Assembly (NCBI GenBank): GCA_911728435.2 | Contig: OU452203.1 | Span: forward strand, 13,227,651-13,291,650 | Length of the DNA stretch: 64,000 nucleotides | DNA from: Apoderus coryli | Lineage: Eukaryota; Arthropoda; Insecta; Coleoptera; Attelabidae | Reading direction: 5' to 3' | In this document: positions 37,600-50,700 of the stretch, piece after piece | Layout of the letters: the number at the start of each line of letters is the position of its first letter | Position numbering within the stretch: the stretch's first letter is position 1 | The notes under the pieces: generated by a model | What the model saw: the letters and a program-made list of their open reading frames with translations, nothing else | Told to the model about the DNA's origin: nothing | Database searches by the model: none | Made by a program: the position numbers and the translations under genes

Positions 37600-39594
37600 G
37601 GTCAAGTTCTTGTGCGCAAAATAGTTGATTTTTTTTAGTTTTATTATAAAATTTATTTTGCCCCCTTTTCTACTATTTATGAACGCCTATGTAAACAAAA
37701 TTGTTATGCTGCATGTTGTAGGTTATCTTATATCACAGCTATATATAATTAGCCAATGTTTCTGTTATATTTGAGATATATTTTTTTTTTCGTGTTTAAC
37801 CCTTTTTTACACTATTTTCGAACGCTTGTGTGAACCAGTTCATTTATGTAACATTTTTTAGGTTATATTCTATCGCAACCATGAAAAATTATTCCGTATT
37901 TCGAATAAGTTTAGGAAGTATATATTTTTAGCTCTCCATATCATATATGATATATGTAATATATGTATATATATGGAGACTATTAGTTTCATGAAAAAAA
38001 ATTTTTTTTAATTTCACCGGAAATACTTGTTTTTAGTCATTTTATACATAAATAAGTAGTTTTTAAAAAATGTCTGTCTGTCTGTATGCACGAAAACGCA
38101 AAAACCGCTTAACAGATTTTAACCAAATTTGGTACAAAAATACAATTGGACATGGCAAGGAGCTGATTAGATTTTGGGAAACATTGAGCGTAGGCAAGGG
38201 GTTTAAAAGAGGGTTCAAAAATTAAAAAAATTCATAGTTCTTAAACGTACCGAACTACTGCATAATTTTTTACGCATTTAATTGAATATAATCTAAAATA
38301 TTTAACATAAAATATTAGACCACATTGGCGTTCGAAAATAGTGTAAAATGGGGAAAAAAATATTTAAAAAAAACGTACTTCTTAAACATAGCAGAAATAT
38401 TAACTAATTATTTATAGCTTTAATAGAATATAACCTATAAAATGTGTCATAAATAACTTACTTTCATAGGCGTTCGTAAATAGTGGAAAAGGGGTCAAAA
38501 CATAAAAAATATATATTTCCTAAACTTATTCGAAATATGGAATAATTTTTTATAGTTGTGATAGAATATAACCTAAAAATGTTACATAAAAGAATTGGTT
38601 CACACAGGCTTTCGAAAATAGTCTAAAAAAAGGGTCAAAAACGAAAAAAAAATGTTTTCCAAATATACCAGAAAAATTGGCTAATTATAAGATAACCTAA
38701 AAAATGCAGCATAAAATTTCTATTTACATAGGCGTTCTACTATTTGAAAAAGGGTTAAAATAAAAAAAAATTAAATGTAATTTTTTTTTATAATTAACTG
38801 TTGAATTGGTGTTAAAAATACACGACAAAAATTAATGTACCATAGGCGTCCGTGAAAATTCTATAAAAGGGTCAGAAAAAATTTGTATCCGTGATAACTC
38901 AAAAACCACTTTTTAACGGAATTTAACCACATTTGGTACGAAAATACTACAAGATATTTATAGGTGGTGATTAACATTGAGCGTAGGCAAGGGGTTTAAA
39001 AGAGGGGTCAAAAATTTAAAAAATCATAGTTCTTAAACTTATCCGAAATATTGAATAATTTTTTGTGCGTTTAATTAAATATAACCTAAAATATTTAACG
39101 TAAACAATTAGACCACATTGACATGCGAAAAAAGTGTAAAATGGGGTAAAAAGGTTAGAAAAAACGTATTTCTTAAACATAGCAGAAATATTGACTAGTT
39201 ATTTATAGCTTTGATAGAATATAACCTAAAAAATGTGTTATAAATAACTTGTTTTCATAGGCGTTCGTAAATAGTGTAAAAGGGTTAAATGCATAAAAAC
39301 TATGATTTTTTTGAACCCTCTTTTAATAACCCTTTCCTACGCTCACTGTTTCCCAAAATCTAATCAGCTCCTTGGCATCTCCAATAGTATTTTTGTACCA
39401 AATTTGGTTAAAATCTGTTAAGCGGTTTTTGCGTTTTCTCGGAACAGACAGACATTTTTTTAAAACTGCTTATTTATGCATAAAATGACCAAAAACAAGT
39501 ATTTCCGGAGAAATTAAAAAAAAATTTCATGAAACTAATAATAGTCTCCATATAGTATGTATATATTACATATATGATATGGAGAGCTAAAAAG
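37600..39594. mobile_element. Foldback element with ~300-bp TIRs and minisatellite core
   Basis: Inverted arms of about 37,926-38,230 and 39,290-39,592 begin with TTTTAGCTCTCCATATCATA and share CCAAATTTGGT and TTTTTGCGTTTTC blocks. Between them are about seven diverged 110-140-bp units around CATAGGCGTTCG (38,325; 38,468; 38,607; 38,731; 38,842; 39,118; 39,258). Two more units in the opposite orientation lie just left of the arm (37,678 and 37,820). No coding capacity. Related sequence occurs at 34.77-34.93 kb and 63.69-64.0 kb. Confidence 0.7.
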
Positions 39595-39894
39595 TTAGGT
39601 TATAATTAAGGCAAGGGTCCCCCACGTTTACCCGCCTATGGTCATCCTTTTTTATTCAATTTCATGTCAGTTTACGACATTTAACTAGGTGAATAAATAT
39701 GCTACATTTGATAAGTTCATCTTTACTCGTTTCGAAAATATTTCAAAAAAATCGTCCTCAGGCAGTCATTTTTAACACCCCTGCATCTTTGTAAATAGGG
39801 ACTTTTCGGAAAATTACAATTCAGGTTTTTTTCATGATTAGACGTCCCCAATTCGCTCACCAATTTTGACCACCTATTTTAGAAACAACTTGTA

Positions 39895-41131
39895 TACAGG
39901 GTGTCCTACGGTGGCAACCCATTAGATTATTTCAGAAACTACTTTGAATTGAATTTTGAAAATTTCAGCGTCTATATTGTCAAATATGCTCTACTGAAAT
40001 AATATAATAGCAACGGCATAGCACTTCCGGTTATACCGGAAGTTGATGGCAACTTTGTTATTTTAAATGTAACACCCGATATATTATAACATTTTTGGAT
40101 TCTAAATAAGATTTCAGACATATTTCATGTATCATGTCTTATACCTAACGTCAGTCGTTTTTGACTTATATCAAGATTTATGTCAAAATTGACAGTTTAG
40201 GGCTCCATAAGAATTCCGTTTTTTTCCTTGTAAATCAGTATTTAATAATTATTTTGCAGGTATTTTCTTATCAGGTGGGATCTTCTTTTTCGAACTGACA
40301 AGACATTTTCTGATTCGTTTATACAGGGTGGACAAAAAATTATATTGAAAACAGTTTAAGAAAAACAGTTGAAAGTCACTTTTTTCAAATGGAATGGGTA
40401 TATTATTATTATTTTATCTTCCTTAGCATTAAAAAATAATGCAATTTTGTTAAAGGTTATCATTTTCTAAAATGCATAGTTTTCCAAATATCGTCATTTT
40501 AAATTTTTCTGCAGCGTCTACCGTTGTCTCTCTGGATATTTCGACAACTATGCATTTTAGAAAATGATAACCTATTACAAAATTGCATTATTTTTTAATG
40601 CTCAGGAAGATAAAATAATAATAATATACCCATTCCATTCGAAAAAATTGACTTTCAACTGTTTTTCTTGAACCGTTTTCAATATAATTTTTTGACCACC
40701 CTGTATAAACTAATCAGAAAATGTCTTGTCAGTTCGAAAAAGAAGATCCCAGCTGATAAGAAAATACCTGCAAAATAATTATTAAATACCGATTTACAAA
40801 GAAAAAACGGAATTCTTATGGAGCCCTAAACTGTCAATTTTGACATAAATCTTGATATAAGTCAAAAACGACTGACGTTAGGTATAGGACATGATACATG
40901 AAATATGTCTGAAATCTTATTTAGAATCCAAAAATGTAATAATATATAGGGTGTTACATTTAAAATAACAAAGTTGCCATCAACTTCCGGTATAACCGGA
41001 AGTGCTATGCCGTTGCTATTATATTATTTGAGTAGAGCATATTTGACAATATAGACACTGAAATTTTCAAAATTCAATTCGACGTAGTTTCTGAAATAAT
41101 CTAATGGGTTGCCACCGTAGGACACCCTGTA
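39895..41131. mobile_element. 1.24-kb foldback, palindrome about 40513
   Basis: TACAGGGTGTCCTAC at the left end mirrors the right end at 41131, and the two 600-bp halves match almost throughout as reverse complements. Within the same axis, 40322-40705 has its own TACAGGGTGG...CCACCCTGTA ends, as if one foldback had inserted exactly in the middle of another. The central loop is only about 30-45 bp. No ORF. It has interrupted the leftmost tandem repeat. Confidence 0.85.
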
Positions 41132-41261
41132 GATGGCGACAGAATTAGGTGCAAATTGCAAATAAAACTATCCGGATTGATTATTATATTCCTGTTATAA
41201 AATAATTATTATAATATGTTGTAGAATAATTTTGTTAATAATTTATTTTTCTACATTTCAG

Positions 41262-42658
41262 GAGTGCCCATAGGCCCTAGTTTTGGTAAGGTTAGGCATG
41301 GAATGGAATGGATTGGAGTTTATAGAGCAGCAAGGATAGTTAAATGGTAGGTACTCTTCAAATAAATTCGCTAATATTTCGTAAATTTTTTTAATAGTCA
41401 AAAAGTATAAACAATAAAAATAATCTTTATTAATCGTTAACAGTGCGTACATTCTTTGTTACAGATAAATCATACCCAGTTCGCGGCGGAGTTTATGATT
41501 TAATTGCGATTTCGAAGTCGTTATTCGTTAAATTAAATAGTAGCCCGACTCGCGCTTGTAATTTTCAAAAGAAAAAAACACTTATACGAGGTTTATGTTG
41601 GACAATAGTAACACACTGATAACTGAAGCATGGTAAACAACTCCTGGTTTAGTAGAATATTCGACAAATTTTAGGTGTAAGTAAATTTAAGCTTATTTGT
41701 AAAATATAATTACTTTTAACCATGAACAACTTTTTTTTTTTTGCAGAAGTGCGTAGATGGTGTATCCAATAAAAGTATTTCAGAACGGGAATATTATTTA
41801 AGGCTGCTTTTGATGTTAGGAGATTCAAAAGTTTAAATTTCAAAATGTGTTAATTCAAGGAAATAGATGCAATTTTTTCTAAATTTTAAGTTCGGTTATC
41901 ATCAGATTTTAAACAAGAACTTCAACAAATGATCGAAAATGAATTTCAATCAAGTACTAAGTAACAACATTTCAAAGAGCAGCCTAGGTTTGAGTTTCAA
42001 AATGTGCTAATTAAAGTCAACAATACAATTTGTTTCAAAATTTTGAGTTCGGTTTTCATCAGATTTTAAACAAAAAGTTCAATAAATGATCAAAAATTAA
42101 TTTGAATTAAGTATTAAGTAACAAAATTTCAAAGATCACCCTTAGTAGCAGCTACAGCTTCGGTTGAGCGATATATTGGACATCACGAAGCCGAAGCCAC
42201 AGAACTAATTTCGAAGTTGCCAAATATCATTTACTTAAAGAAGGTTAGTTTATTAATAATACCCCAATGACTATTTAGATTTAAAGGGATTGATTTTACA
42301 GATACAGCAGTGAACATCAGTCGCCTAGGTTCTTCATATGTTAATGGATTTTGGCAATAATATCAACTGGTTATATCAGGTACGCTAAGTTTTGAATAAC
42401 CTAAACTAACTGTATACAATTATATTTGTTTTGTTATTTTGCAGATATTTTTTTCAATCATCGCCGTTTTCGTCGCGTAATAATAATGTGTTTTATTAAA
42501 AAAATCGGTAATATATATTCTTATATTGTCGAGCTACTCACTTTTTAAATCGAAATGTGTTGTGATATAATACTGAACAATGTGGTGCTTGGAACTATGG
42601 CAAGCTTGGTTATGGGTATGGGTCTTCAGCAGTTTAAACCAAGGAAGGCGTATCAGGT
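41262..42658 (+). ncRNA. Unit 1: five exon-like cassettes a-e, putative spliced lncRNA
   Basis: Cassettes and their signals: a 41262-41346 (TTTCAG / ATG|GTAGGT), b 41465-41676 (TTACAG / GGT|GTAAGT), c 41747-42243 (poly-T then GCAG / AAG|GTTAGT), d 42302-42379 (TTTACAG / CAG|GTACGC), e 42445-42658 (TTTGCAG / GGT|GTAAGT). Introns of 118, 70, 58 and 65 bp are typical for insects; 493 bp separate e from the next a. Spliced length would be 1,086 nt. There is no long ORF through the joined cassettes, though a (VPIGPS..., 28 codons) and c (29 codons) each have a short open frame. Transcription is inferred only from splice signals. Confidence 0.45.
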
Positions 42659-43152
42659 GTAAGTGATTTTAATTTATTAGATTTTCAGATCAAAATGTCC
42701 AATAGTTCTAAATAGTTTTCACAAAATTGCGTCCCTTTGATAAAAAAATCATATAATAATAAATCAACAAACAACAAAATTAGTTTTGTGTGGTGACAAT
42801 TATTTTTTTCACAAATATTGGAATTGTAAGAAAAAATTAAAATAAATCATAATGCTCTGTATATCTATACTAGGCAACTCTTACGAAAGTTTTACTTATT
42901 TTTCATACTCAACTCAGAAATGTGATAAAGGCATTATATTAAAAAAACGTAAGTTTGATATGCCCCTCTTTTTTCAAAAAAGAAGTTTAGTTCTCTCATA
43001 AAACTCTGTCGTGACTAATCCTGTATACAGGCGACAGAATTTAGATTCCATTAGCAAATAAATCTATGCGATTGTAAAATAGCACATTACTGTTATAAAA
43101 TAATAATTATAATTTTGTTAAAGAATTAATAATTTATTTTTCTACATTTCAG

Positions 43153-44559
43153 GAGTGCCCATAGGCCCTAGTTTTGTTAAGGTTAGGCATGGAATGGAAT
43201 GGATTGGAGTTTATAGAGCAGCAAGGATAGTTAAATGGTAGGTACTCTTCAAATAAATTCGCTAATATTTCGTAAATTTTTTTAATAGTCAAAAAGTATA
43301 AACAATAAAAATAATCTTTATTAATATTGTTAACAGTGCGTACTTTCTTTGTTACAGATAAATCGTATCCAGTTCGCGGCGGAGGTAATGCGTAAAAACT
43401 AGTGAGTTTGTGTGTGAGTTTATGATTTAATTGCGATTTCGAAGTCGTTACTCGTTACATTAAATAGTAGCCCGACTCGCGCTTGTAATTTTCAAAAGAA
43501 AAAAACACTTATACGAGATTTATGTTGGACAATAGTAACACACTGATAACTGAAGCATGGTAAACAACTGGTTTAGTAGAATATTCGACAAATTTTAGGT
43601 GTAAGTAAATTTAAGCTTATTTGTAAAATATAATTACTTTTAACCATGAACAACTTTTTATTTGCAGAAGTGCGTAGATGGTGTATCCAATAAAAGTATT
43701 TCAGAACGGGAATATTATTTAAGGCTGCTTTTGATGTTAGGAGATTTCAAAATGTGTTAATTTAAGTAAATAGATGCAATTTTTTCTAAATTTTAAGTTC
43801 GGTTATCATCAGATTTCAAACAAGAACTTCCACAAATGATCGAAAATGAATTTCAATCAAGTACTAAGTAACAACATTTCAAAGAGCAGCCTAGGTTTGA
43901 GTTTCAAAATGTGCTAATTAAAGTCAACAATACAATTTGTTTCAAAATTTTGAGGTCGGTTTTCATCAGATTTTAAACAAAAAGTTCAATAAATGATCAA
44001 ATATTAATTTGAATTAAGTATTAAGTAACAAAATTTCAAAGATCACCCTTAGTAGCAGCTACAGCTTCGGTTGAGCGATATATTGGACATCACGAAGCCT
44101 CAAAACTAATTTCGAAGTTGCCAAATATCATTTACTTAAAGAAGGTTAGTTTATTAATAATACCCCAATGACTATTTAAATTTAAAGGGATTGATTTTAC
44201 AGATACAGCAGTGAAGATCAGTCGCCTAGGCTATTCCATATGTTAATGGATTTTGGCAATAATATCAACTGGTTATATCAGGTACGCTAAGTTTTGAATA
44301 ACCTAAACTAACTGTATACAATTATATTTGTTTTGTTATTTTGCAGATATTTTTTTCAATCATCGCCGTTTTCGTCGCGTAATAGTAATGTGTTTTATTA
44401 AAAAAATCGGTAATACATTTTCTTATATTGTCGAGCTACTCACTTTTTAAATCGAAATGTGTTGTGATATAATACTGAACAATGTGGTGCTTGGAACTAT
44501 GGCAAGCTTGGTTATGGGTATGGTCTTCAGCAGTTTAAACCAAGGAAGGCGTATCAGGT
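43153..44559 (+). ncRNA. Unit 2: cassettes a-e
   Basis: a 43153-43237, b 43358-43600, c 43668-44144, d 44203-44281, e 44347-44559, with the same acceptor and donor sequences as unit 1. Cassette c ends its short open frame earlier than in unit 1 because of a small deletion. Confidence 0.45.
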
Positions 44560-45053
44560 GTAAGTGATTTTAATTTATTAGATTTTCAGATCAAAATGTC
44601 CAATAGTTCTAAATAGTTTTCACAAAATTGCGTCCCTTTGATAAAAAAATCATATAATAATAAATCAACAAACAACAAAATTAGTTTTGTGTGGTGACAA
44701 TTATTTTTTTCACAAATATTGGAATTGTAAGAAAAAATTAAAATAAATCATAATGCTCTGTATATCTATACTAGGCAACTCTTACGAAAGTTTTACTTAT
44801 TTTTCATACTCAACTCAGAAATGTGATAAAGGCATTATATTAAAAAAACGTAAGTTTGATATGCCCCTCTTTTTTCAAAAAAGAAGTTTAGTTCTCTCAT
44901 AAAACTCTGTCGTGACTAATCCTGTATACAGGCGACAGAATTTAGATTCCATTAGCAAATAAATCTATGCGATTGTAAAATAGCACATTACTGTTATAAA
45001 ATAATAATTATAATTTTGTTAAAGAATTAATAATTTATTTTTCTACATTTCAG

Positions 45054-46460
45054 GAGTGCCCATAGGCCCTAGTTTTGTTAAGGTTAGGCATGGAATGGAA
45101 TGGATTGGAGTTTATAGAGCAGCAAGGATAGTTAAATGGTAGGTACTCTTCAAATAAATTCGCTAATATTTCGTAAATTTTTTTAATAGTCAAAAAGTAT
45201 AAACAATAAAAATAATCTTTATTAATATTGTTAACAGTGCGTACTTTCTTTGTTACAGATAAATCGTATCCAGTTCGCGGCGGAGGTAATGCGTAAAAAC
45301 TAGTGAGTTTGTGTGTGAGTTTATGATTTAATTGCGATTTCGAAGTCGTTACTCGTTACATTAAATAGTAGCCCGACTCGCGCTTGTAATTTTCAAAAGA
45401 AAAAAACACTTATACGAGATTTATGTTGGACAATAGTAACACACTGATAACTGAAGCATGGTAAACAACTGGTTTAGTAGAATATTCGACAAATTTTAGG
45501 TGTAAGTAAATTTAAGCTTATTTGTAAAATATAATTACTTTTAACCATGAACAACTTTTTATTTGCAGAAGTGCGTAGATGGTGTATCCAATAAAAGTAT
45601 TTCAGAACGGGAATATTATTTAAGGCTGCTTTTGATGTTAGGAGATTTCAAAATGTGTTAATTTAAGTAAATAGATGCAATTTTTTCTAAATTTTAAGTT
45701 CGGTTATCATCAGATTTCAAACAAGAACTTCCACAAATGATCGAAAATGAATTTCAATCAAGTACTAAGTAACAACATTTCAAAGAGCAGCCTAGGTTTG
45801 AGTTTCAAAATGTGCTAATTAAAGTCAACAATACAATTTGTTTCAAAATTTTGAGGTCGGTTTTCATCAGATTTTAAACAAAAAGTTCAATAAATGATCA
45901 AATATTAATTTGAATTAAGTATTAAGTAACAAAATTTCAAAGATCACCCTTAGTAGCAGCTACAGCTTCGGTTGAGCGATATATTGGACATCACGAAGCC
46001 TCAAAACTAATTTCGAAGTTGCCAAATATCATTTACTTAAAGAAGGTTAGTTTATTAATAATACCCCAATGACTATTTAAATTTAAAGGGATTGATTTTA
46101 CAGATACAGCAGTGAAGATCAGTCGCCTAGGCTATTCCATATGTTAATGGATTTTGGCAATAATATCAACTGGTTATATCAGGTACGCTAAGTTTTGAAT
46201 AACCTAAACTAACTGTATACAATTATATTTGTTTTGTTATTTTGCAGATATTTTTTTCAATCATCGCCGTTTTCGTCGCGTAATAGTAATGTGTTTTATT
46301 AAAAAAATCGGTAATACATTTTCTTATATTGTCGAGCTACTCACTTTTTAAATCGAAATGTGTTGTGATATAATACTGAACAATGTGGTGCTTGGAACTA
46401 TGGCAAGCTTGGTTATGGGTATGGTCTTCAGCAGTTTAAACCAAGGAAGGCGTATCAGGT
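45054..46460 (+). ncRNA. Unit 3: cassettes a-e
   Basis: a 45054-45138, b 45259-45501, c 45569-46045, d 46104-46182, e 46248-46460. Nearly identical to unit 2. The intron after e is shortened by a deletion near 46,580 and then interrupted by the retrotransposon at 46818. Confidence 0.45.
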
Positions 46461-46817
46461 GTAAGTGATTTTAATTTATTAGATTTTCAGATCAAAATGT
46501 CCAATAGTTCTAAATATTTTTCACAAAATTGCGTCCCTTTGATAAAAAAATCATATAATAATAAATCAATAAACAACAAAAGGCAACTCTTACGAAAGTT
46601 TTACTTATTTTTCATACTCAACTCAGAAATGTGATAAAGGCATTATATTAAAAAAATTTAAGTTTGATATGCCCCTCTTTTTTCAAAAAAGAAGTTTAGT
46701 TCTCTCATAAAACTCTGTCGTGACTAATCCTGTATACAGGCGACAGAATTTAGATTCCATTAGCAAATAAATCTATGCGATTGTAAAATAGCACATTACT
46801 GTTATAAAATAATAATT

Positions 46818-47087
46818 TGTAACAAATATATCGCCCCATCCCTGAACCGACTCATCTAGTATGACGCTGGAGATTGCGGCAACCCGTAATGCATATCTGG
46901 CGTCAGTACACACATCAACAAGCAAGTGACACCTGCGCTTCGTTCTCCGTTTGTCAATAATAATTTCTTTTTACACAAATACCTAAGTTCAAATAATAAT
47001 TATTACTTTGTTAAGTTAAGAATATATTTTAGTATAATTAAACCGTTGATTTAATTTTTGCGAGAACCAATAACACCCCCCTTCACA
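46818..47087 (+). repeat. 5' LTR (270 bp)
   Basis: TG...CA borders. Near-identical to 51926-52195; the difference seen is CCCCC versus CCCGC near the end. Confidence 0.95.
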
Positions 47088-47702
47088 ATTGACGCCCAAC
47101 TTGTGCCGCGAAAATTAATATAATGTGTTTGTGCGTACAATAAATTGTTCTAATAATTATTGTTTGTGAACTTTTATGCGCTACATAACCATCAGGTCCT
47201 TTTGGTTAATAGTACAGTGGATAATATTGTGTTTCGTGTGAGTCATCAACAAACACAACAAAGTTTTTCGGTCGAGTTATCACCAAAAACATTAGCTATA
47301 TTTAATATCGCACCTTATCACATAGGTAGCTGTGAAAGGACGATACGTAAGTAATTAAGATATAAACAATTAATCTAAATCATTGCATAATAGTTAAAAC
47401 CTAATATAAAGTGCAAAACAATCGCAGATTTTCTTCAAGTCTCGACCAATAGTTTATTTGCGCTGCATCGCCGACAGTCAAAAGGAAGCCGCCACATATA
47501 GTTCGTTCCATACGACTATCGACGGGCAACATTATTTTTTCACGAATAGTTTGTTCCACACGATTTGGCAAGTATTTACAAATTGAAGCTGAAAACTGTA
47601 AGTAAACTTTTATTATTATTTACAATCGTGGAAGGACAAAACAATAAATATTTTTTGAGATCCTCAACTAGAGAGCGAAACCTAGTGCAATCTGATAACG
47701 AA

Positions 47703-50700
47703 ATGGCTTCGGTAACATTATCAGACGAACAATTTCGCGAACTATTGAATCGTTTAACAGTAGGTAATATTCCGGAAACCGAAAATCGTCCGAATAATAC
47801 TATTAGTGGTAATTTTGCAAGCTGTAGCTCACGATTTAATGGTGCTGCTGACGCTGACGTCAACGCTTTCATTGACGCTATCGATGTATATAAAAACTGT
47901 ACCAGTATAAGTGATGAAAACGCGTTTAAAGGACTTCCAATGCTTCTTGACGGATTCGCCGCGACATGGTACCAAGGTGTTAAAGCTAGTCTTCAAACTT
48001 GGGAAGAAGCTATTAGTCTGTTAAGGTCTACATTTGGTCCTATCAAACCGCCATATCGAGTTTACCGCGAACTCTTTAGCAATGAACAAGATGTAAATAC
48101 TAAAACAGACATTTTTGTGTGTAAAGCCCGCTCAATATTAGCTCAACTACCGCCTACTACATTAAATGAAGCGACACAGATCGACATGGTGTACGGGTTA
48201 CTTAATCGTAGAATACGCGAAAAGATACCACGTAACAATATCGATTCATTTAGTGCCCTTCTCACGCAGGCGCGTCTCGTTGAAGAAACTTTTGAGTATT
48301 CGCATAAACATAAACCTAGTGACGTTAAAAATACAAACGGTAACACAAAACTACGGTGTTCTTACTGTAAGTATACAGGTCATATAGCTAGCGAATGTCG
48401 TAAACTCGCGAAAAGTAAATCCGAGAAATCTACCGTTAATACAACAACGCCCGAAAATAATAGAGATAAATCTACGGAACCGATACAACATGCTAATAAT
48501 ATAACGTGTTATGGCTGTGGTACACCCGGTTATATTAGAAGCAATTGTCCGAACTGCAAATCGAAGTCAGCTACTACTGTCAATGCAGCTGAGTTTTTCT
48601 ATAATAATTTTGATAACAGCAATCCTCTAATTCGACCTATTGTTTCTATAGCTATCAATGGTCATAACGGTCTTGCTTTTCTAGACACTGGCGCGAAATC
48701 AAGTGTCGCCGGATCTACCTTGTCAAAATTATTACTCCAAGATGATATCTCTTATACTGAGGAGAACCTCTTAATGACTCTGGCCGACGGAGTAAAACGT
48801 CATGTCAATGCCTATATTTTTGATACCGACGTCACGATAAATGATAAGGTTGTACGAACCAAATTCATTTCAGTTCCTGAGCACGAAAATAGTCGTACGC
48901 TACTCGGTGTGGACTTCATTCAGTCCGCTAACATTATCCTGAATATACCCGATGGCAAATACTTCTTTGCTGAAAACTCTCATTCCCTATATTCGTTTTC
49001 TGCCGATCCCGAACACAACTATTCTCTAGTTAATAATATACAATTTGAGGAACTCAAATTGCGTGATAACGAAGCACTTACACTAGATGCTGAGCAACGT
49101 GACACTCTCAACTCACTTCTAGCTGATTTTCAAGAAGTCTTCGAATCGAGCGATGAAGCTACACCCTTTGCTGAGCACTGTATCGTTCTGAATGACGAGA
49201 CTCCGATTGCTGTCCCTCCGTACAGGATGTCTGAGCAGAAGAAAGTACTTCTACGTCAAGAACTTGACAAACTTCTACAAACAGGTTACATAGAAGAGTG
49301 TGAATCCCCTTACGCTGCACCAGTCGTCCTTGTGCCAAAAAAGGAAGGTGTACGCCTCACAATCGACTATCGTGCCTTAAATTCAGTCACTCGTGCTGAC
49401 AAATACCCGATTCCTCGAATCGATGATCTTTTGCACGCCGCAAAGAAAACGAAGTATATGACAACTTTAGATCTCAGAAGTGGTTATCACTTAGTCAGTG
49501 TTAAACCGAGCGATCGAGACAAAACCGCATTTATTAATCCATTTGGGACATTCCGATTTACCAGGATGCCCTTCGGACTTCGAAATGCCCCTGCCACCTT
49601 CCAGAGGTTAATCGATAGATTCAGGTCCGGATTACAAGATGTCTTTCTACTTGCATATCTTGACGATATCATCGTGATATCTGCGACTTTTCACGAACAC
49701 ATCGATGATCTCAAAAAAGTAATTGAGCGTTTGATCCTCTTTAAACTGACATTGAACAGACGAAAGTGTTCATTCTGTTGCGAATCAGTTCATTATCTTG
49801 GACACATCATATCACCAGATGGTATACATCCAAATGATGAAAAAGTAGCAGCTATACTAAAAATGCAGCCGCCGAAAAACGTCAAACAACTTCTAAGTTT
49901 CCTGCAAACATGTTCCTGGTTCCGACGATTTATAGAGAATTTTGCGCAAGTTTCAAAGCCCTTAACATATCTGACAAAGAAAAACGTTGCTTGGACTTGG
50001 CAAAACGAACAAATACAGTCATTTGAACAGCTGAAGACACTGTTATGCACCGCTCCTGTACTAAGACAAGCAGATAGTCAGCTGCCTTACACATTACGCA
50101 CCGATGCTAGTAGTTACGCATTGGGAGCATGTCTACTCCAGGGGGAGGGCGCGGATGAGCGTCCTGTTGAATACGCTTCAAGACTATTAACCCCCGCTGA
50201 ACAAAATTATAATACCACAGAACGCGAAGCCCTAGCCGTCGTTTGGGCTGTGAAGAAATTTAGAGGCTACCTTGAGGGAGCTACTACGATTATCCAGAGC
50301 GATCATCAAGCCTTGAAGTGGCTTATGTCTTTGAAGTCGCCATCCGGTCGTTTAGCAAGGTGGACCCTAGAACTAATGCCGTATGACATACGCATTGAAT
50401 ACATTACTGGCAAGAGAAACGTCATTGCGGACACACTCTCACGACCACCGACATCAACAATCGAAAACTCAACAGATTGTAATTTCGCAGCCGTAGATTT
50501 CCCTACTCTTAGCATTGCCAAAATTAGACATGAGCAAATATCCGATCCAGATATAGAAAAGATCATAACATGTTTCGAGAGCAATATTGAAAACGATGTC
50601 AATTTCAAGAAGTGGACTGAACGAGGTTATATACTTACAAACGGCATACTATACAGATATACTCCTGAAATCGACTCAGAAGAACCACAACTCGTCGCCG

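Larger units (their letters stand above)
41132..46817 (+). repeat. Tandem array of ~1.9-kb units, three copies
   Basis: The anchor GGAGTGCCCATAGGCCC occurs at 41261, 43152 and 45053 (periods 1,891 and 1,901), and again at 52237 beyond the inserted retrotransposon. Units 2 and 3 are nearly identical. Unit 1 differs by small indels; for example it lacks GGTAATGCGTAAAAACTAG in cassette b. Every unit holds the same five exon-like cassettes a-e. Confidence 0.9.

Noticed and set aside
41132..46817. 1.9-kb repeats as a CRISPR-like or satellite array
   Set aside because: Units are far too long for CRISPR. Only a few copies and preserved splice-like sites argue against plain satellite DNA.
47160..47354. 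64-residue ORF in the retrotransposon leader
   Set aside because: No similarity to Gag or any known domain; lies between primer site and Gag start. Probably chance.
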